Shown: one piece after another, positions 51,711-60,653 of the stretch
How the letters are laid out: each line of letters opens with the position of its first letter
Position numbering within the stretch: the stretch's first letter is position 1
From: UBA8524 sp964215915
GTDB taxonomy: Bacteria; Bacteroidota; Bacteroidia; UBA8524
Length of the DNA: 64,000 bases
Direction: 5' to 3'
Assembly (NCBI GenBank): GCA_964215915.1
Contig: CAXPEB010000080.1
Location: 12,942-76,941, forward strand
Notes under the pieces: generated by a model
Databases searched by the model: none
What the model was told of the DNA's origin: nothing
What the model saw: the letters and a program-made list of their open reading frames with translations, nothing else
Position numbers and translations under genes: made by a program

Positions 51711-52511
51711 ATGGATACCCGAACCGTTACCGACCAGTTGAATCGGAGGTTTGAGGTCCCCCGTTACCCGAAACGGATCATCTCCCTGGTTCCCAGTCAA
51801 ACCGAGTACCTGATCGAAGCCGGTATCGGCAAACGACTGGCAGGCCGGACACATTTCTGCATTCATCCTGAGGAAAGCGTACACAACATCCCCCGAATAG
51901 GTGGAACCAAAAAAGTACGGATTGAGGCTGTCAAGGACCTGAATCCCGATTTAATCATCGCCAATAAGGAAGAAAACGAAAAGGAGCAGATTGAGTTGCT
52001 AAGCGTGCATTTTCCGGTATGGATCAGCGATATCAGGAACCCGGTAGATGCTATTGCCATGATGGAAGCTCTGCAGGAAGTCTGTTGCCTCCCGGAAGAA
52101 AATCGAAAATTCACAGCGAATATCCGTCGGGCATTTGCAAGTTCCCCGGCACCTCATGCCTTTACCGGCAAAAAGGTGCTTTATGTCATCTGGAAAGATC
52201 CCTGGATGGTGGCAGGGCACGATACATTTATCCATTCGATGCTCAACTGGGCAGGGTTGCAAAATGCTTGTAAAGAAGACCGCTACCCTGTTCTGGAAGA
52301 AGAAGCTATCCTGGCACTCCGCCCTGATCTTTTGTTACTGAGCAGCGAACCGTACCCATTTGGGGAAAAACATCAGCTTTACTGGAAAGAGAAACTTCCC
52401 GACACCCGGACAGTGCTGGCCGACGGGGAGATGTTCAGCTGGTATGGGAGCAGAATGGCGCTTTTCCCTCAATATCTAATGGACCTTTGGGCATCCCTTC
52501 AAAAAGAATAA
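51711..52511 (+). CDS. BtuF-like substrate-binding protein without signal peptide
   Basis: A 266-residue protein of the helical-backbone metal receptor family, which binds cobalamin or iron-siderophores for ABC importers. The motif PKRIISLVPSQTEYLIEAG opens the first lobe and KVLYVIWKDPWMVAGHDTF the second. An unusual point is the N-terminus, MDTRTVTDQLNRRF, which has no signal peptide or lipobox, although family members normally act in the periplasm. No transporter genes are adjacent. It is 5 nt after the cystathionine synthase gene and ends at a strong bidirectional terminator. Confidence 0.85.
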   Translation: MDTRTVTDQLNRRFEVPRYPKRIISLVPSQTEYLIEAGIGKRLAGRTHFCIHPEESVHNIPRIGGTKKVRIEAVKDLNPDLIIANKEENEKEQIELLSVHFPVWISDIRNPVDAIAMMEALQEVCCLPEENRKFTANIRRAFASSPAPHAFTGKKVLYVIWKDPWMVAGHDTFIHSMLNWAGLQNACKEDRYPVLEEEAILALRPDLLLLSSEPYPFGEKHQLYWKEKLPDTRTVLADGEMFSWYGSRMALFPQYLMDLWASLQKE

Positions 52512-52518
52512 ATAAAAA

Positions 52519-52551
52519 TGGCCTGTCTTTCCAGACAGGCCATAACTTTTT
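52519..52551 (+). terminator. Bidirectional terminator
   Basis: A perfect 10-bp stem (TGGCCTGTCT with AGACAGGCCA) around TTCC, with A-rich sequence to the left and T-rich to the right. It can end transcription both from the BtuF-like gene and, on the minus strand, from the HTH gene. Confidence 0.88.
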
Positions 52552-52586
52552 AAATCCGATACCCTAAACCGGGGACTCCGGTGAGA

Positions 52587-53036
52587 TCAGACTTTACGAA
52601 TGAGGTCGATAATTGTTTGCTTATCCTGGATTTGTGACTCAAGTGAATTCACTTGCTTTTCCAGAATAGCCACTTTCTCTTCCGCATTTTTCAGCTTCAT
52701 GGAAGTAAAATCATCTCCTCCCATTTCCTGAACAACCGGAGAAGCAGCAGCTTCTGCACGAGCAGCCTGACGAGCGCTTTCAAACCTGGCTACGAAAGGA
52801 ATATTCACCAGTTCAGAAATTTCAAACCATGCTTCAAGTTTCAGGTTTCTGTTATTGAAAGAATTAAGAAAACCCTGGTAACTCATGCCTAGCTTGGAAG
52901 CTACATCACGCTTGGAGATTTTGTTTTTCTTCAGCAAAGTTGTCAGATTAGCATAAAGCACTTCCACGTTTTTATTGGAAGGCTTTTCTGTTTTGGTAGC
53001 TGATTTTTTTGTAGTTGTCCCTTTAATTTTTGCCAT
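52587..53036 (-). CDS. XRE-like HTH protein with C-terminal coiled coil
   Basis: A 149-residue protein. It has a basic N-terminal tail (MAKIKGTTTKKSATKTEK), an XRE-like helix-turn-helix (LLKKNKISKRDVASKLGMS, then YQGFLNSFNNRNLKLE), a helical middle, and a C-terminal coiled coil (KLKNAEEKVAILEKQVNSL) that should make it dimeric or higher. It is probably a DNA-binding regulator. The ATG at 53036 is preferred over an upstream one at 53075, because the region between contains repeated TGTACA sites that look like an operator. Confidence 0.8.
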   Translation of the reverse strand: MAKIKGTTTKKSATKTEKPSNKNVEVLYANLTTLLKKNKISKRDVASKLGMSYQGFLNSFNNRNLKLEAWFEISELVNIPFVARFESARQAARAEAAASPVVQEMGGDDFTSMKLKNAEEKVAILEKQVNSLESQIQDKQTIIDLIRKV

Positions 53037-53051
53037 AATAGTTTTGTTCGA

Positions 53052-53084
53052 TGTACAAATAAACAATATGTACACTACTGTACA
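53052..53084 (-). promoter_or_regulatory. Triple TGTACA operator-like cluster upstream of the HTH gene
   Basis: TGTACA occurs at 53052, 53069 and 53079, starts 17 and 10 bp apart. The right pair forms an inverted repeat TGTAC-N6-GTACA. Each site is a palindrome, as expected for a dimeric HTH regulator. The cluster begins 15 bp upstream of the preferred start codon, where it would block its own promoter. The binding protein is inferred. Confidence 0.6.
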
Positions 53085-53161
53085 AAATAAGTAGCTGATA
53101 TTGCAAGGCTCAGCTCAACACCTCATTCTATACTAAGATTAAAATCCACTTTGCTTTTTCC

Positions 53162-53169
53162 TACCTTTG
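53162..53169 (+). promoter_or_regulatory. -7 box of the small membrane protein gene (TACCTTTG)
   Basis: TACCTTTG lies 6 nt before the ATG at 53176; the operon continues into the CoA transferase gene. Confidence 0.6.
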
Positions 53170-53175
53170 GAACCC

Positions 53176-53496
53176 ATGAAAAGTCTGGGGATACCCAATA
53201 AATTAGTACGTTTCTTCTGGCTGATTTTCCTGCTGAATATCAGCTTCACCCTACTGAATCAGTGGAACAAAGAGAGCTCAAATGCATTGAACTGGCTGTT
53301 GAACCTGCTTTTCCCGGTTTGGGCACCCTGGGTGATCGCATTTCCGGTAGGGCTCCTTTTTGCTTTTATCCCCTATCGTGAATTCGGGATGGAGAAACGA
53401 TTCTTAAGGGGTCTGGCTTTCGGCGCCATTGTGATCACCTTTCTTTTTTTCATTTTCTACTTCTATGAGCTATTGATAAATTCCATGACGAAATGA
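53176..53496 (+). CDS. Small three-helix membrane protein of unknown function
   Basis: A 106-residue protein with three hydrophobic segments: FFWLIFLLNISFTLL, LLFPVWAPWVIAFPVGLLFAF and GAIVITFLFFIFYFYELLI. No family is recognised. A basic segment (REFGMEKRFLRG) separates helices two and three. The ATG at 53176 is chosen because the preceding TTG of the longer frame overlaps the promoter box. Its TGA overlaps the ATG of the CoA transferase gene (ATGA), so translation is coupled. Confidence 0.75.
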   Translation: MKSLGIPNKLVRFFWLIFLLNISFTLLNQWNKESSNALNWLLNLLFPVWAPWVIAFPVGLLFAFIPYREFGMEKRFLRGLAFGAIVITFLFFIFYFYELLINSMTK

Positions 53497-54599
53497 AGGC
53501 TATCGCGCAACTCAAGGTCATTGAACTGGCTAGCGTGCTGGCTGGTCCTCTGGCCTCAGGATTTTTTGCGGAGGCCGGGGCAGAAGTAATAAAAATCGAG
53601 AAAAAACAAGGTGGTGACATTACCCGTTCATGGAAACTGAGCGGAGAGTCGGAAAATGCTGCGGTATCCTCCTACTTTGCTGCGGCCAACTGGGGCAAAA
53701 AACACATTTTTCTGGACCTCAATGACCCGAAGGATTACGCTGAACTGGAGGCACTTCTGGATGGGGCAGATATTTTAATTAGCAATTTCAAATGGGGGGA
53801 TGATAAAAAATTTAACCTCGACCCGCTCCGGCTTTCTGAAAAATACCCCAGCCTCATCCAGGGCAGAATTGAGGGTTTCCGGCATGAACCGGAACGCACC
53901 GCGTTCGATATGGTATTGCAGGCAGAGTGCGGTTACCTAAGTATGACCGGAACGGAAGGCGGAACAGCAGCCCGGTTACCCGTAGCTTTTATCGACCAGA
54001 TGGCCGCACACCAATTGAAAGAAGGTCTGTTACTCGCACTGATACACCGCGAACAAAGCGGTAAAGGCTCCCTGGTTGACGTTTCCCTGTATGACAGTGC
54101 GCTCAGCGGACTTATTAACCAGGCAAGCGCTTATCTTATGCAGGCTCAGATTCCGGCAAGAAACGGCACCTTGCACCCTTCCATCGCTCCATATGGAGAA
54201 ATTCTTCGCTGTGCCGATGGAAAAGAATTGCTTCTGGCCGTTGGAAACGACAGGCAGTTCAATCTGCTATGCCAGACCTTAGGGATCCCCGGGTTGGCTG
54301 ATGATCCGCGGTTTCTGAATAATCCGTTACGGGTCAGAAACAGAACGGAGCTCTTGAAAGCCCTCAGCGAGGCTGCAGCACATATAAATAGCACCACGCT
54401 GTTTAACGCCCTGATGAAACAACGTGTTCCGGCCGGTAGAATAAGGAACCTCGCTGAGGTTTTTGAGGAGCCACAGGCAAAGTCGCTGGTACTGGAAGAA
54501 GAACAGGACGGAATCCTGACCAAACGGATAAAAGGTAACGTGTTCTCAAGCCGGCCTTACCCGTTAGAGGCGGCAATTGCCGGGGATTTACGCCCCTGA
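53493..54599 (+). CDS. CaiB/BaiF family (class III) CoA transferase
   Basis: A 368-residue class III CoA transferase that exchanges CoA between carboxylic acids or acts as a racemase (alpha-methylacyl-CoA type). The N-terminal KVIELASVLAGPLASGFFAEAGAEVIK is cut here into VIELASVLAGPLASGFFAE and VIKIEKKQGGD. The catalytic Asp is expected in AFDMVLQAECGYLSMTG. GSLVDVSLYDSALS is also typical. The length is at the short end of the family. The substrate is unknown. It overlaps the upstream small membrane protein gene by 4 nt. Confidence 0.9.
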   Translation: MKAIAQLKVIELASVLAGPLASGFFAEAGAEVIKIEKKQGGDITRSWKLSGESENAAVSSYFAAANWGKKHIFLDLNDPKDYAELEALLDGADILISNFKWGDDKKFNLDPLRLSEKYPSLIQGRIEGFRHEPERTAFDMVLQAECGYLSMTGTEGGTAARLPVAFIDQMAAHQLKEGLLLALIHREQSGKGSLVDVSLYDSALSGLINQASAYLMQAQIPARNGTLHPSIAPYGEILRCADGKELLLAVGNDRQFNLLCQTLGIPGLADDPRFLNNPLRVRNRTELLKALSEAAAHINSTTLFNALMKQRVPAGRIRNLAEVFEEPQAKSLVLEEEQDGILTKRIKGNVFSSRPYPLEAAIAGDLRP

Positions 54600-54604
54600 A
54601 TGCT

Positions 54605-54612
54605 TATCTTTG
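54605..54612 (+). promoter_or_regulatory. map: -7 box of map (TATCTTTG)
   Basis: TATCTTTG lies 10 nt before the map ATG at 54623. Confidence 0.6.
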
Positions 54613-54622
54613 CGGCCTATTT

Positions 54623-55393
54623 ATGGGAATCATCATCAAAACCGAAGAACAGATAGAAGGGATCAGGAAAAGTTCGGTTCTGGCCGCGCAGACCCTGAAA
54701 TACCTGGAACAATTTGTTCAACCGGGTGTCACCACCGAATACATTGACCGGAAATGCGAAGAATTCATCCGCGATCATGGAGCCGTTCCGGCTACCAAGG
54801 GTTATAACGGCTTTCCGGCATCTTGCTGCACCTCGCCCAATGACGTGATCTGTCACGGCATACCGGGCAAGTACGAGTTACGCGACGGAGACATTCTGAA
54901 TATCGATGTAACAACCATACTCAACGGCTACTTTGGCGACACCTGTAAAATGTATGAAGTGGGTGAAGTAAGCGACTATGCCCGAAGACTGATAGACGCC
55001 ACAAAAGAATGCCTGCGTATAGGGATAGCTCAATGCGTTCCCGGAAACCATCTTGGAAACATCGGTTACGAGATCAACAAATACGCAACGTCACTGGGTT
55101 ATTCGGTGGTCTATGAATTCTGCGGTCATGGAATCGGGATGAAATTTCATGAAGAGCCTGAAGTTGCGCACACCGCTCCTAAAAATTCAGGGCCAAAGCT
55201 CAAACCCGGGATGGTTTTTACCGTAGAGCCGATGATCAATGCAGGCAAGGCCCGGTCGAAAATAGACAAACGCGACGGCTGGACTGCACGGACTATTGAC
55301 GGAAAACTCTCCGCTCAATTTGAGCACACGATCCTGGTTACAGACAACAAACCCATCGCCCTTACCGATATCGACGGGGAAATGCAATTCTGA
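54623..55393 (+). CDS. map: Type I methionine aminopeptidase
   Basis: A 256-residue type I methionine aminopeptidase that removes the initiator Met from nascent proteins. Dinuclear metal ligands are visible: Asp in LNIDVTTILNGY, Asp in GDTCKMY, His in CGHGIGMKFHE, Glu in FTVEPMI and Glu in AQFEHTI. Full length. It is preceded by its own promoter box, and its TGA overlaps the ATG of the NFACT gene (TGATG), so the two are translationally coupled. Confidence 0.96.
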   Translation: MGIIIKTEEQIEGIRKSSVLAAQTLKYLEQFVQPGVTTEYIDRKCEEFIRDHGAVPATKGYNGFPASCCTSPNDVICHGIPGKYELRDGDILNIDVTTILNGYFGDTCKMYEVGEVSDYARRLIDATKECLRIGIAQCVPGNHLGNIGYEINKYATSLGYSVVYEFCGHGIGMKFHEEPEVAHTAPKNSGPKLKPGMVFTVEPMINAGKARSKIDKRDGWTARTIDGKLSAQFEHTILVTDNKPIALTDIDGEMQF

Positions 55394-56931
55394 TGGGACT
55401 CAATGCGCTCTACGCTGCACGACTGGCCGAAGAGCTCAACGACCTATTGCAGGAGGGCAAGGTAATCGATATTTTCTCCATCGATAAAACCCAGCTGTTC
55501 TTCTCTTTTAATACCCGAAACGGCAAGGATTTCCACCTATCCCTGCGCTTTGCCGGAGGGGATACTCATATCCGTTTTCCCCGGGAAGTGCCTTCTGAGC
55601 ATAAACGGCGACAAAGCCAGTTTCGGCCCATACACGGGTCTTCCATAAACAAAGTAAATGCACATCCCGGCAACAGGAGTTTCGATATCTCCGTAAATGG
55701 ATCATTTCTGCTGGTCCTGGCCCATGGCCCTAACGGAAATGTACTGGAAACAGACTCAGAAGGCACCCGGCATTTCCGGCAATCGCTGGCTTCCCGACAG
55801 GATTACGACATAGCCCGTATACGGGAACTGGAACAGGAACAATGGCCGGACAAGGAGCTCGTTTTGGCTGAAGCCCGCTTCTTACGTGGCTCCCTGCTGC
55901 GCGACTGGCAACATTTCAGCAAACAAAAAGGTGCGGAGGTCCGGCTGACTGACTGGTACGACCGTTACCTGAAAGAGCCTATTTTTCTGAACACTACCGA
56001 AGAAGGGTACTCCCTTGGCCCGGAAGCCCTGGAAAATGGCAACCCGGTTCGTTATGATTCAATTATGGAAGCCTGCCACGACTGGTCGGAGCTGAGCCTG
56101 TCGCGTTATTATTTTAGTCAGGAAAAGTTGCGTTTGAGCAGTGCCTTGCATAGGGAACTAAACAGCCTGAAAAAAAGGGAAAAAGCCCTGCAAACCGAAG
56201 AGGAACGTTTGAAGGAAAGCCGCAACTACCGGCACCTGGGCGACCTTATCATGAGTAACCTGTTAGCGATAAAGGAAGGTGCGGATACCGTTACCCTCAA
56301 CGATTACCTTAGCGGGAAGCCCCTCACTGTCCGCCTTCAATCCCGGTTGAGTCCCGCTGAAAATGCGGAGCGTTATTACCGGAAAGCCAAAAACCAGCAC
56401 TTGCAGGAGGAGGTCATCGCAAAACAGGCAAATGCACTCCGGGAAAAATTCAGTGAGCTCAGCCATACCCTGGAACAAGTGGAACAGGCGGAGACAATGA
56501 AAGAGCTCCGCCCGTATATCCGTGAAAAGAAACAGGAAAACCGGGAATCGGAGCGATTGCCTTATCACCGTTTTGAACTGGACGGGTTTGAAATTCTTGT
56601 TGGGAAGCAGGCGCGCGACAACGATTTCCTGAGTTTCAAGGTGGCTCACAAAGACGACCTATGGCTCCATGCCAAAGATGTTCCGGGCAGCCATGTCATC
56701 ATTCGAAAAAAGGGGAACTCCGGAATACCCGACACGGTTTTGGAATGCGCCGCCGGGTTGGCCCTTTGGTTTTCCAAACGCAGAAATGAAGCGCATGCCC
56801 CGGTCATCCATACGGAAAAAAAACACCTGCGTAAGCGCAAGGGAGACCCTGCCGGGCTGGTTCATGTAGAGAAAGAATCGGTATTGATGGCCAGTCCGGT
56901 GGATCCGGATCAGTTCGGGAACCGAAGGTAG
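55393..56931 (+). CDS. NFACT-family ribosome quality-control protein (RqcH-like)
   Basis: A 512-residue NFACT protein. The N-terminal NFACT-N domain (about residues 1-200) is followed by a coiled coil (LHRELNSLKKREKALQTEE and KFSELSHTLEQVEQAET). The C-terminal NFACT-R domain (about 390-505) has DLWLHAKDVPGSHVII and the conserved EAAGLALWFSKRR-like stretch CAAGLALWFSKRRNEA. Bacterial RqcH binds split 50S subunits and adds alanine tails to stalled peptides; this protein is a probable but more divergent relative. The ATG overlaps map. Its end overlaps the convergent kinase gene by 22 nt. Confidence 0.85.
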   Translation: MGLNALYAARLAEELNDLLQEGKVIDIFSIDKTQLFFSFNTRNGKDFHLSLRFAGGDTHIRFPREVPSEHKRRQSQFRPIHGSSINKVNAHPGNRSFDISVNGSFLLVLAHGPNGNVLETDSEGTRHFRQSLASRQDYDIARIRELEQEQWPDKELVLAEARFLRGSLLRDWQHFSKQKGAEVRLTDWYDRYLKEPIFLNTTEEGYSLGPEALENGNPVRYDSIMEACHDWSELSLSRYYFSQEKLRLSSALHRELNSLKKREKALQTEEERLKESRNYRHLGDLIMSNLLAIKEGADTVTLNDYLSGKPLTVRLQSRLSPAENAERYYRKAKNQHLQEEVIAKQANALREKFSELSHTLEQVEQAETMKELRPYIREKKQENRESERLPYHRFELDGFEILVGKQARDNDFLSFKVAHKDDLWLHAKDVPGSHVIIRKKGNSGIPDTVLECAAGLALWFSKRRNEAHAPVIHTEKKHLRKRKGDPAGLVHVEKESVLMASPVDPDQFGNRR

Positions 56932-58607
56932 AAGCTGCTCCCCTTATTTACGTCGCTGCTTACTTTGATTTCGCCGCCGTTGATCTGCACAAAATCACGG
57001 ACAATGGAAAGTCCCAGCCCCATCCCGATCTCTTCATAGGTGCCTGTGCTGGTTACCTGTTGTACTTCAAATAACTGGTCGAGTTTATCGCTGCTCATCC
57101 CCACTCCTTCGTCGCTGACGATAAGTTCCGTGTACTTGTCCCACCGGGTGGCGGTAATCAGTATTCGCCCGCTCGGATGGGAAAACTTGATGGCATTACT
57201 AAGCAGATTCCGCAGGGCCAGGCGTATCATTTCGCGGTCGGCACGGATATTCAGGTCTTTAGGAATGGATATTTCCAACCGTAAGTCTTTCTGACTAATC
57301 GCCGTTTCCTGAAGCAGCGCAACTCCATTCGTTTCGGAGAGCAGGTTCACCTGTACGGGTTGAGGCTGGGTACGATCGAGTTGATTCTTGATCCAGAACA
57401 ACAGGTTGTCAATCAACTGAGCGGTCCTTTCCACACGTACCGCCAGTTCATCCATCAGCCGGAGTGTTTCTTCTTTGTCCACATCGCTGCTGCGGATAAT
57501 GTCCAGCGAGCTGCTTAACGCCGCCACCGGTGAACGCAGGTCGTGAGACAGTACCGAGATCAGCTTGTCTTTCACGCGGTTATTCTCTTCCAGGAGCCTT
57601 CTCCGGCTTTCCGACTCCAGCTGAGCTTTGGCCAGTGATCTGCGTTGTTTGCGCGAATGAAGCACCAGGTAAACCATCACCAGCAGCATAGCCAGAAAGA
57701 CCAGGGCCAGAAAAATGGTGTAACGCAACTGAACGCTCTGGCGACGGAGTTGTTCCTCCTGCTTTTCGTTCTGGTAACGTTCCACAATTTCCGCTACTTC
57801 CTTATCCCGTGATTCATTATAAATGGTATCGGTATGCAGATTATACAAGCGCTCATACTCATACGCTTCCTTATAACGGTTGAGGTCGGAATACAACAGC
57901 GAAAGCTGGCCGTAAGCTGAGGCCATGTAGGTTCTTACTTCATATTTTTGGGCATACTCCAGAGCCAGATGAGCGTAATGCAGTGCAGAATCCGGCTTTC
58001 CTATTTCCCGATATACCCGGGTCAGGTTATTGAATATGTAGGGGTAATCTTCTTCCCGCTGCAACACTTCTGCGAGTTTGTAGGCTTCGCTCAAATACAT
58101 GATTGCACCTTGAAAATTCTTCTGTTTGAAGAATTCCAGAGCCCCCATGATCGTTAGGTTGTTGTATTGAATATCCAGGAATTGCCGGTCTTTACAAATC
58201 TTGTAAGAACTGTTGAGGTAGTTTCGGCTTCGGGTGGTATCCCCCATCTCAAAATAACAGGCAGCCAGTCGGTTTTTGGTATTGGCAATTCCGTATTCGT
58301 CGCCGATACGGTTAAACAGCTGCTCGGCTTTATCCAGGTATTTCAGTGCAAAAGTACGGTTTTGTGAGGCCCGGTTCACTTCCCCGAGTGAGCGGTACGA
58401 TTCCGCCTCAATCCGCTTGTTCCCTTCCTTCTGAGCCTTTTTCAGTGCTTTCAGGTAATAGGCTCCTGCCTGGTCATAATCGCCAAGCAGGTACAACTCA
58501 TACCCGTGCTTCAGGCTTGAATCCAACAGATAGTAGGGTTGAGCCGACGAGCGGCTAACGGATACCAACAGGAGAAAACAAATGCTTAAAAGGACGGGAA
58601 GCCGCAT
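56910..58607 (-). CDS. TPR sensor histidine kinase
   Basis: A 565-residue sensor kinase. It has a signal peptide (LPVLLSICFLLLVSVSRSSA), a periplasmic TPR domain of about six repeats (residues 30-260), a membrane helix (IFLALVFLAMLLVMVYLVL, about 298-316) and a coiled coil. The kinase core follows: phosphoacceptor His355 in LSHDLRSPVAA, N box NLLSNAIKFSH, then SDEGVGM and GMGLGLSIV for ATP binding. No response regulator gene is adjacent, so the partner is elsewhere. The C-terminus is 22 nt inside the convergent NFACT gene. Confidence 0.92.
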   Translation of the reverse strand: MRLPVLLSICFLLLVSVSRSSAQPYYLLDSSLKHGYELYLLGDYDQAGAYYLKALKKAQKEGNKRIEAESYRSLGEVNRASQNRTFALKYLDKAEQLFNRIGDEYGIANTKNRLAACYFEMGDTTRSRNYLNSSYKICKDRQFLDIQYNNLTIMGALEFFKQKNFQGAIMYLSEAYKLAEVLQREEDYPYIFNNLTRVYREIGKPDSALHYAHLALEYAQKYEVRTYMASAYGQLSLLYSDLNRYKEAYEYERLYNLHTDTIYNESRDKEVAEIVERYQNEKQEEQLRRQSVQLRYTIFLALVFLAMLLVMVYLVLHSRKQRRSLAKAQLESESRRRLLEENNRVKDKLISVLSHDLRSPVAALSSSLDIIRSSDVDKEETLRLMDELAVRVERTAQLIDNLLFWIKNQLDRTQPQPVQVNLLSETNGVALLQETAISQKDLRLEISIPKDLNIRADREMIRLALRNLLSNAIKFSHPSGRILITATRWDKYTELIVSDEGVGMSSDKLDQLFEVQQVTSTGTYEEIGMGLGLSIVRDFVQINGGEIKVSSDVNKGSSFYLRFPN

Positions 58608-58629
58608 GGGGTGCTAAGCTAAGTAAAAT

Positions 58630-59766
58630 TCAGGTATGCAATTCTCTGAGTTTCTCAATGACATAGTCAATTTCTTCCCGGGTGTTGAATTTACTGAATG
58701 AGAAGCGGACATTCGCCCGATCGCTGCTGACTCCAAGGGTCTTCAAAACATGTGACCCGATATCCGACCCGGACGAGCAGGCACTTCCTCCTGAGGCCGA
58801 AATCCCTTCGATATCCAGCCTGAACAACATCATTTCACTGATCTTGGACGGAGGAAAACTTACGTTCAAAACGGTATACAGGCTTCTTCCTTTAGCATCT
58901 CCGTTAAAAGAGATACCCGGAACCGCTTCTTCCAGCTTTTGGATCATATACGCTTTCAGGTCGCTAATGGCCGCAATCTTGGATTCCATATCCCGTGAAG
59001 CAATCTCCAGGGCACGGGCCAGTCCAACGATTCCGTATACATTCTCGGTTCCCCCACGCATATTTCTTTCCTGAGCGCCGCCGGTAATCAGCGGGCTGAT
59101 CTTATTCCTGTTGCTGATATAGATGAAACCCACCCCTTTCGGGCCATTGAATTTATGTGCGGCACAAGCAATAAAATCGATTTTGACCTTTTCCAGATCA
59201 AGCGGGTAGTGGCCTATTGTCTGAACCGTATCGCAATGAAACAGTGCATTATGCTTCTGGCACATTTCCGATACCCGGTCCACATCCAGTAAGTTCCCGA
59301 TCTCATTATTGGCATGCATCAGCGAGACCAGGGTTTTGCCTTTAGAGGTGTCGGACAAGAGGCTTTCCAGGTGTTCCAGATCGATATGACCATCCGGTTT
59401 TACCCGAACCAGATCCAGGTCTACCCTGCCCTTTTTCTCCAGCTCTTCGGCGGTATGCAATACGGCATGGTGTTCAATCGGCGAGGTAATGATCCTTTTC
59501 ACCCCGAGGTCTTCCACAGAGCAGCGCAAAGCCATGTTATCCGCTTCCGTTCCCCCGGACGTAAAGAATATTTCAGAAGGCGTGACATTCAGCAGACGTG
59601 CTACTGTTTTCCTCGCCTCCTCTACCCGGGTGCGCACCTCTCTTCCGTGGGCATGGATGGAGGAAGGATTTCCGTAATCGTCTTTCATTACTGCCACCAT
59701 AGCCTCAATCACTTCAGGGTCGATTGGGGTTGTGGCGGCATTGTCCAGGTAAACGGGTGTATTCAT
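58630..59766 (-). CDS. Cysteine desulfurase (IscS/NifS type)
   Basis: A 378-residue PLP enzyme that mobilises sulphur from cysteine for iron-sulphur clusters and tRNA thiolation. It begins PVYLDNAATTPIDPEVI. The PLP lysine is Lys205 in AAHKFNGPKG, and the persulfide-forming Cys330 lies in GSACSSGS, the loop type of group I enzymes. Length is a little short of E. coli IscS. The ATG overlaps the stop of the ureohydrolase gene (ATGA), giving the operon efp, ureohydrolase, desulfurase. No iscU gene is next to it. Confidence 0.93.
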   Translation of the reverse strand: MNTPVYLDNAATTPIDPEVIEAMVAVMKDDYGNPSSIHAHGREVRTRVEEARKTVARLLNVTPSEIFFTSGGTEADNMALRCSVEDLGVKRIITSPIEHHAVLHTAEELEKKGRVDLDLVRVKPDGHIDLEHLESLLSDTSKGKTLVSLMHANNEIGNLLDVDRVSEMCQKHNALFHCDTVQTIGHYPLDLEKVKIDFIACAAHKFNGPKGVGFIYISNRNKISPLITGGAQERNMRGGTENVYGIVGLARALEIASRDMESKIAAISDLKAYMIQKLEEAVPGISFNGDAKGRSLYTVLNVSFPPSKISEMMLFRLDIEGISASGGSACSSGSDIGSHVLKTLGVSSDRANVRFSFSKFNTREEIDYVIEKLRELHT

Positions 59767-60653
59767 GTGTTTTTCTTATTGATATATCCCAACAGCCGGT
59801 AAAGCAGTTTGGCCAGGGTGAACTCGGAAAGAATGCTCCCTTCCATCGGGGCACATTCGACAATATCAAATCCTATGATCGTTTTTTCGCGGGCTACCCG
59901 CTCCAGCAAGCGGGTGGTTTCTTCCCAGAACAGCCCGTTGGGTTCGGCTGTTCCCACCGCAGGAACGATGGAAGGATCCAAACCGTCCGCATCGATAGTT
60001 ACGTAAACCTGATCCGTCAAATGACCGATCAGTCGATCCATCCACTTCTCTTCTCTTCTGCACTGGTGTGCATACGCTGTTTCGATGTTCGCACTGGACT
60101 TTATCAGTTCTGCCTCTTCGATACACTGAGCCCGAATGCCTGCCTGGGCAATTTTGACTCCCAGTTCATTAACCCGTGCCATCACGGATGCATGGCTGTA
60201 AGGGTTTCCCTGGTAAGCCTGTCGCAGGTCGCTGTGTGCATCGATCTGCAGCACACTGAGGTTCGGGTATTTTTTGAGGTGGGCCTTGACAAAACCGAAA
60301 GTAACGGTATGTTCTGCTCCCAGAGAGATCACAAACTTACCGGCATCCAGGTGTTTGGTCGTTTCGCTTTCAATGAAGGCAACGGCATCCGCATCCACCT
60401 TATCGCCGAATTCCATGGCCTCAACGGTACAGATCCCTCCGTGGCGGAAAGTCTCCCGGTCAAGTTCCTCATCATAAAACTCCACATAATGGGATGCGGA
60501 AAGAATGGCTTCGGGGCCTTTGACACTTCCCGCCAGATACGACGAAGTATGCTCATAAGGTGCCGACTGAATCACATAGCGGGCATGATTATAGGCATGA
60601 AGTTCGGGCTCTTCTATACCCAGGAAATTCAACTCAGGTCCGTAAAAATTCAT
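59763..60653 (-). CDS. Ureohydrolase (agmatinase-like)
   Basis: A 296-residue ureohydrolase-fold enzyme, most like agmatinases, which release urea from agmatine to form putrescine. Metal-binding motifs are visible as SLGAEHTVTFG (usual form GGEHS), QIDAHSDLR, and TIDADGLDPS. The substrate is not proven; arginase or formiminoglutamase activity is possible. The start is the ATG at 60653, since a 107-codon longer frame only reads efp out of phase. It overlaps efp by 1 nt and the desulfurase gene by 4 nt. Confidence 0.9.
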   Translation of the reverse strand: MNFYGPELNFLGIEEPELHAYNHARYVIQSAPYEHTSSYLAGSVKGPEAILSASHYVEFYDEELDRETFRHGGICTVEAMEFGDKVDADAVAFIESETTKHLDAGKFVISLGAEHTVTFGFVKAHLKKYPNLSVLQIDAHSDLRQAYQGNPYSHASVMARVNELGVKIAQAGIRAQCIEEAELIKSSANIETAYAHQCRREEKWMDRLIGHLTDQVYVTIDADGLDPSIVPAVGTAEPNGLFWEETTRLLERVAREKTIIGFDIVECAPMEGSILSEFTLAKLLYRLLGYINKKNT

